From assembly GCA_001604435.1 (NCBI GenBank), contig LVBO01000337.1:1-9742 (forward strand): a stretch of DNA of 9,742 nt. Reading direction: 5' to 3'. The first letter of the stretch is position 1, and each line of letters starts with the position of its first letter. This DNA comes from Synergistales bacterium Syner_01. Its GTDB lineage: Bacteria; Synergistota; Synergistia; Synergistales; Aminobacteriaceae. The notes beneath the pieces were generated by a model. It did not search any database, was not told the origin of the DNA, and was given only the letters and a program-made list of their open reading frames with translations. Of this stretch, positions 6,513 through 9,742 are shown piece by piece. The position numbers were made by a program, and so were the translations under genes.

Positions 6513-7454
6513 ATGAGAGTTTTGGTCGCACTTGGGGGCAACGCCATTCTTCAAAGAGGACAAAAGGGGAATGCGTCGGAACAGCGTGAAAACGTCCAGA
6601 AGACCGTGACGCAGATCGTCAGAATGATCCATGCGGGACACGAAGTGGTCGTAACGCATGGGAACGGTCCGCAGGTCGGAGCAATACTTATACAGAACGA
6701 ACTGGGAAGCGCCTCTGTTCCCGCGATGCCCATGGATATATGCGGGGCGGAGAGTCAAGGACTTATCGGGTACATGTTCTGCCAGAGCATACAGAATACC
6801 CTTCTCGCCGACGGTATCGAAGGGCACGCTCCGGCGTGCTTGGTGACCCGAGTCGAGGTCGACCCTGCGGATCCGGCGTTCGCACATCCCACAAAGCCGG
6901 TGGGTCCCTTCTATACCGAAGAGGCCGCAAAAAAACGTAGCGCCGAAACCGGAGAAACATGGATCGACGATGCCGGGCGCGGCTGGCGTCGTGTTGTCCC
7001 CTCCCCTGACCCCAAGACGATCGTCGAAGCGGACGTCATCAACACGCTGCTTGAAAAAGGATTTACAGTAGTCGCATCGGGCGGCGGCGGCATTCCTGTC
7101 ATCCGCAAGGAAGACGGAACTTGGGAGGGCGTGGAGGCGGTCATCGATAAAGATCTCGCAGGCGAACGCCTTGCCGCTTCCGTAAAGGCCGACCTCCTGA
7201 TGATTCTTACCGATGTTCCCAGAGTAGCCATCAACTACAACACGCCGCAGCAGAAGTGGCTTGAAAAGCTGACGCTCTCCGAGATGGAAGTCCTTGAAAA
7301 AGAAGGCCATTTCAAAGCCGGTTCCATGGGCCCCAAGGTAAAAGCAGCTCTTCGCTTCGTCCGCAACGGTGGTCAGCGCGCCGTGATCGCAAGCCTCGAC
7401 GAAGCTCTCGAAGCTCTTGAAGGAACGAAAGGCACTCAGATTCTCAAAGGCTGA
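6513..7454 (+). CDS. arcC: Carbamate kinase
   Basis: 313 residues, the usual length. The enzyme converts carbamoyl phosphate plus ADP to ATP plus carbamate, which decays to ammonia and CO2; it is the energy-yielding step of arginine, agmatine or purine-derived carbamoyl phosphate catabolism. Motifs of the amino acid kinase fold as found in ArcC are VALGGNA (5-11), THGNGPQVG (48-56), PMDICGAESQG in the first half, ASGGGGIPV (188-196), VEAVIDKDLA (207-216) and GSMGPKVKA (270-278). It is cytoplasmic and normally a homodimer. No arginine deiminase (arcA) or ornithine carbamoyltransferase (arcB) gene is adjacent; its neighbours are polyamine genes. It has its own promoter and terminator, so it can be a single-gene unit. 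Confidence 0.96.
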   Translation: MRVLVALGGNAILQRGQKGNASEQRENVQKTVTQIVRMIHAGHEVVVTHGNGPQVGAILIQNELGSASVPAMPMDICGAESQGLIGYMFCQSIQNTLLADGIEGHAPACLVTRVEVDPADPAFAHPTKPVGPFYTEEAAKKRSAETGETWIDDAGRGWRRVVPSPDPKTIVEADVINTLLEKGFTVVASGGGGIPVIRKEDGTWEGVEAVIDKDLAGERLAASVKADLLMILTDVPRVAINYNTPQQKWLEKLTLSEMEVLEKEGHFKAGSMGPKVKAALRFVRNGGQRAVIASLDEALEALEGTKGTQILKG

Positions 7455-7482
7455 TTGAACCACGTTCGCAACACTCCCTACT

Positions 7483-7512
7483 ACCTCCCTCGATCTTGAG
7501 GGAGGTTTTTTT
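7483..7512 (+). terminator. Rho-independent terminator after arcC
   Basis: A perfect 9-bp stem, ACCTCCCTC (7483-7491) with GAGGGAGGT (7498-7506), has loop GATCTT and is followed by six more Ts to 7512. It ends the polyamine/carbamate block and separates it from kdsB. Confidence 0.92.
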
Positions 7513-7531
7513 GTTCATGCGAAAAAGAGCC

Positions 7532-7560
7532 TATGCAGGGGATAATAAATGATGTAGAAT
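7532..7560 (+). promoter_or_regulatory. Weak candidate promoter for the kdsB unit
   Basis: A promoter is expected between the terminator and kdsB. The best -10 is TAGAAT (7555-7560) with a poor -35 TATGCA (7532-7537) at 17 bases. A second -10-like GATAAT is at 7541-7546. The region is AT-rich, but neither candidate is convincing. Confidence 0.3.
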
Positions 7561-7582
7561 TTACTTCCGATTTTTTTCCGCA

Positions 7583-7587
7583 AGGAG
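7583..7587 (+). promoter_or_regulatory. Ribosome binding site fixing the kdsB start at 7596
   Basis: AGGAG lies 8 bases before the ATG at 7596. Starting there gives MNTLAVIPARYASTR, exactly the N terminus expected of the family; the in-frame ATG at 7533 would add 21 unrelated residues. Confidence 0.8.
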
Positions 7588-7595
7588 ATGCTTTT

Positions 7596-8309
7596 ATGAA
7601 CACTCTTGCAGTCATTCCGGCCAGATACGCGAGCACCCGTCTCCCGGGAAAGCCTCTTATCCCGGTCGCGGGTGTACCTCTCGTGCTCAGGGTTTTGGAA
7701 CAAGTACGAAAATGCGATTCGGTCGACCGGATCATCGTCGCCACAGACGACAATCGGATTGCCGACGTCGTCGAAAACGCCGGAGGAGAAACTCTGCTCA
7801 CTCCATCGGAGCTGCCGAGCGGAGGCGACCGCGTGGCATGGGTCTCCGAACGTATTCCGTCGAAGATCGTTTTGAATATCCAGGTCGACGATCCGCTTGT
7901 CGGTCCGGACATGATCGACCCGCTGGTCGCCGCGATCTCGGACGAAGGCGCCGCGCTCGCCCTGCTTGCGAAGCGAATAGAAAACGAACGGGAGATAGAA
8001 TCGCCGAACATAGTGAAGATGGTCTTCGACAAGAACCAGAGAGCGCTCTACTTCAGCAGGTCTCCTATCCCCTACCCCCGCACCCCCGGAGCAGCATACT
8101 ACAAACACATCGGTCCATACGCCTGGAAACGAGAGTTTCTGCTGCAATTCTCATCCTGGAGTCAGACCCCGCTTGAAACAGCGGAGAGCCTCGAGATGCT
8201 GCGTGTTCTCGAAAACGGCTACCCGATCCGCTGTATTCCCGTTGCACGGGACACAATAGAAATCGACACTCCCGAGGACGTTGCGGCGTTTGAAGCCCTG
8301 ATCGCCTGA
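7596..8309 (+). CDS. kdsB: CMP-Kdo synthetase family cytidylyltransferase, possibly Kdo8N-specific
   Basis: 237 residues. KdsB activates 3-deoxy-manno-octulosonate with CTP to the CMP-sugar used by Kdo transferases in lipid A-core assembly. Visible motifs are VIPARYASTRLPGKPL (6-21) for nucleotide binding, RIIVATDD, NIQVDDP (94-100), YFSRSPIPYPR, HIGPYAW, and IEIDTPEDV with D224. By family analogy D98 and D224 bind the metal. Two details differ from the usual enzyme: the motif normally reading VQGDEP is IQVDDP, and the loop normally containing PGTGVDTPED is shorter and reads ARDTIEIDTPED. The two following genes match KdnB and KdnA of the 8-amino-Kdo pathway, so this may be the version that uses Kdo8N. 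The cytidylyltransferase call is firm; the 8-amino specificity is inference. Confidence 0.9.
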   Translation: MNTLAVIPARYASTRLPGKPLIPVAGVPLVLRVLEQVRKCDSVDRIIVATDDNRIADVVENAGGETLLTPSELPSGGDRVAWVSERIPSKIVLNIQVDDPLVGPDMIDPLVAAISDEGAALALLAKRIENEREIESPNIVKMVFDKNQRALYFSRSPIPYPRTPGAAYYKHIGPYAWKREFLLQFSSWSQTPLETAESLEMLRVLENGYPIRCIPVARDTIEIDTPEDVAAFEALIA

Positions 8310-8335
8310 CGGAATGATCGACGAAACACAGAGAC

Positions 8336-8351
8336 TGCGGCGGTAGCCGCA
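8336..8351 (+). other. Small hairpin between kdsB and the dehydrogenase gene
   Basis: A 6-bp stem TGCGGC/GCCGCA with loop GGTA and no T-run lies 20 bases before the next ATG. It is not a terminator; it may affect mRNA stability or be chance. Confidence 0.4.
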
Positions 8352-8371
8352 AGGAAATTCGAGGTGGAAAG

Positions 8372-9529
8372 ATGCTATTCAACATGTTCATGGCCGGACG
8401 GATCTCGTTCGGCCCAGGGGTTTCTTCCCTTATAGGGGAGAAGGCGTCTGCGCTCGGCGGAAAAAGAGTGTTTCTGGCAACCGACCGAACCATGGAGGAA
8501 CTCGGAACGGCGGAAAAGATCGTTTCTTTTATCGACGCCGCAGGGTTGACCGTCGTTCCCTTTTACGAAGTGGAGCCGGAACCATCCGTTGAAACTGTGG
8601 ACAGCGCAACGGCGCTTGCGAAAAGCGAGGGGTGCGATCTCGTCGTCGGTCTAGGCGGCGGAAGCTGCCTCGACGTGGCGAAGGCAACGAGCATACTCCT
8701 GACAAACGAAGGCTCCGCCGCACGCTACCAGGGACTGGGACTCGTCAAAAACCCGGGCGTTCCGAAGATCATGATCCCCACCACTGCGGGCACAGGATCG
8801 GAAGTTACCTTCACCTCCGTCCTGATACGGAAGAGCGACGGCGTAAAAGGAGGGATCAACGGAGACCAGCTCTACCCGGAATACAGCCTCCTGGACCCCG
8901 AACTGACGGTCTCGATGCCGCCCTCCGTCACCGCCGCCACAGGTATGGACGCGCTCGCCCACGCCCTCGAATCGTACACAAGCAAACAGGCCTCTCCGTT
9001 CAGCGACATGTTCGCGGAAGCGGCCGTCTCACGTATCGGCCGCTATCTCCGAGTCGCCGTATATAACGGGACGGATATACACGCCCGAAGCGAAATGATG
9101 CTCGCCGCGCTCTACGGCGGGATTGCGCTCGCAAACGCCGGAGTCACAGCGTGCCATGCGCTCGCTTATCCTCTCGGAAGCATGTTCGGCATCGGGCACG
9201 GACAGGCGAACGCGCTTCTTCTCCCCTACGTGGCGCATTTCAACGCGATGGCGCTCCCCGAAAAGTTCGCATCCGCGGCAGGGCTTCTTGGCGGTTCTTT
9301 CGAGGAGGAGAACATCTGGGATGCGGCCTCGATGTGCTCCGCGCTGCTTCATCAGCTCGTCGCCGATATCGCCCTCCCTTCGACCCTCTCCGATCTCGAT
9401 TCCCGTATCACCGAGGAACACTTCGCGACGATGGCCGAAAAGGCGATGGGCGTCGCACGTCCGATGGCGAACAACCCTCGCACCATGACAACCGATCTAT
9501 GCATGGAAATCTATAAGGAGGCGATGTAG
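8372..9529 (+). CDS. kdnB: Iron-type alcohol dehydrogenase, probable Kdo 8-dehydrogenase KdnB
   Basis: 385 residues, a complete group III (iron-containing) alcohol dehydrogenase. The NAD-binding part shows GLGGGSCLD (93-101) and TTAGTGSE (137-144). Metal ligands are D193 and H197 in GMDALAHALESY (191-202), then H262 (CHALAYPLG) and H276 (GIGHGQAN). All four ligands are present. As a generic family it oxidises or reduces many alcohols. The position between kdsB and a DegT aminotransferase matches KdnB of Shewanella, which oxidises the C8 hydroxyl of Kdo to the aldehyde for amination; the specific call rests on this context. The start is set by GAGGTGG at 8361-8367; the in-frame ATGs at 8384 and 8390 are alternatives and also leave the fold intact. 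One base separates its stop from the next start. Confidence 0.75.
   Translation: MLFNMFMAGRISFGPGVSSLIGEKASALGGKRVFLATDRTMEELGTAEKIVSFIDAAGLTVVPFYEVEPEPSVETVDSATALAKSEGCDLVVGLGGGSCLDVAKATSILLTNEGSAARYQGLGLVKNPGVPKIMIPTTAGTGSEVTFTSVLIRKSDGVKGGINGDQLYPEYSLLDPELTVSMPPSVTAATGMDALAHALESYTSKQASPFSDMFAEAAVSRIGRYLRVAVYNGTDIHARSEMMLAALYGGIALANAGVTACHALAYPLGSMFGIGHGQANALLLPYVAHFNAMALPEKFASAAGLLGGSFEEENIWDAASMCSALLHQLVADIALPSTLSDLDSRITEEHFATMAEKAMGVARPMANNPRTMTTDLCMEIYKEAM
9515..9521 (+). promoter_or_regulatory. Ribosome binding site for the aminotransferase, inside the dehydrogenase gene
   Basis: AAGGAGG lies 9 bases before the ATG at 9531 and within the last codons of the dehydrogenase gene, so the two genes are almost certainly cotranscribed and may be translationally coupled. 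Confidence 0.75.
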
Positions 9530-9530
9530 C

Positions 9531-9742
9531 ATGCCGGGTTCCGAACTCTTCGATCATCTTGAAATAGAGGCCGTCGCCGACGTCCTCAAGCGTAAAGTCA
9601 TTCACCGCTACGCCTATCATGAGGTACGGGACGGGAACTACAGGGTGGACGAGTTCGAGGCGAAAGTCGCGGAACTCTCCGGAGCGAAGCACTGTCTCGC
9701 AGTGAGCAGCGGAACGGCGGCGCTTTACGTTCCGTTCAAGGC
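9531..9742 (+). CDS. kdnA: DegT/DnrJ/EryC1 aminotransferase, probable KdnA, 3' end cut off by window
   Basis: Only the first 70 codons are in the window. The translation begins MPGSELFDHLEIEAVADVL and continues through a YRVDEFEAKVAEL segment to GAKHCLAVSSGTAALYVPF (residues about 51-69). The pattern GAKH.LAVSSGTAAL is the cofactor-phosphate region typical of PLP-dependent sugar aminotransferases of the DegT/DnrJ/EryC1 (AHBA synthase) family. The catalytic lysine lies beyond the window edge. Next to kdsB and an iron-type dehydrogenase, the best match is KdnA, which transaminates 8-oxo-Kdo to 8-amino-3,8-dideoxy-Kdo. Other nucleotide-sugar aminotransferases share this N terminus, so the specific substrate is inference. 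Confidence 0.75.
   Translation, partial: MPGSELFDHLEIEAVADVLKRKVIHRYAYHEVRDGNYRVDEFEAKVAELSGAKHCLAVSSGTAALYVPFK

Noticed and set aside
6492..7463. Long open frame (323 codons) on the minus strand opposite arcC
   Set aside because: It mirrors the codon pattern of arcC, has no recognisable motif and would leave a clear carbamate kinase unexplained.
1..9742. CRISPR array, insertion sequence, tRNA or phage genes
   Set aside because: No regularly spaced repeats, transposase motifs, tRNA cloverleaf sequences or phage proteins were seen.

Overview
The window looks like a chromosomal stretch from a diderm (Gram-negative-type), probably anaerobic, amino-acid-using bacterium. A Kdo cytidylyltransferase gene implies an outer membrane with Kdo-containing lipopolysaccharide. 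The mix of ABC-F factor, fold-III ornithine decarboxylase, carbamate kinase, strong GGAGG ribosome binding sites and GTG starts would fit Synergistota, but that placement is an inference from gene style, not from a marker gene. I saw no IS element, tRNA, rRNA, CRISPR array or phage gene. No stretch longer than about 200 bases lacks a gene.

Layout: (1) 1-2480, plus strand: the 3' part of an ABC-F ATPase, then a secreted LmeA/DUF2993-like protein, closed by a GNRA-loop hairpin at 2498-2527. (2) 2528-4135, minus strand: a two-gene unit in which a membrane-anchored L,D-transpeptidase (4135-3437) is followed 9 bases later by a metallo-beta-lactamase-fold hydrolase (3427-2528). (3) 4136-4329: a divergent promoter region. 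(4) 4330-7512, plus strand: ornithine/lysine-type decarboxylase, spermidine synthase (speE) and carbamate kinase (arcC), closed by a textbook terminator at 7483-7512. speE and arcC each have a good sigma70-type promoter whose -35 box lies in the last codons of the gene before. speE also has a 13-bp hairpin in its leader. (5) 7513-9742, plus strand: kdsB, an iron-type alcohol dehydrogenase and the start of a DegT-family aminotransferase, tightly spaced and running off the right edge.

How the genes work together: the decarboxylase and SpeE would make putrescine (or cadaverine) and then spermidine. ArcC would recover ATP from carbamoyl phosphate, the co-product when citrulline is converted to ornithine, so the three may share one arginine/citrulline route. 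The last three genes match the set known from Shewanella (KdnB dehydrogenase, KdnA aminotransferase, dedicated KdsB) that replaces the 8-hydroxyl of Kdo with an amine and activates the product as CMP-Kdo8N. This is the most interesting system in the window. The KdsB here also has unusual residues at its metal/nucleotide motif. The ldt-MBL pair and the LmeA-like protein are envelope genes of less certain role.
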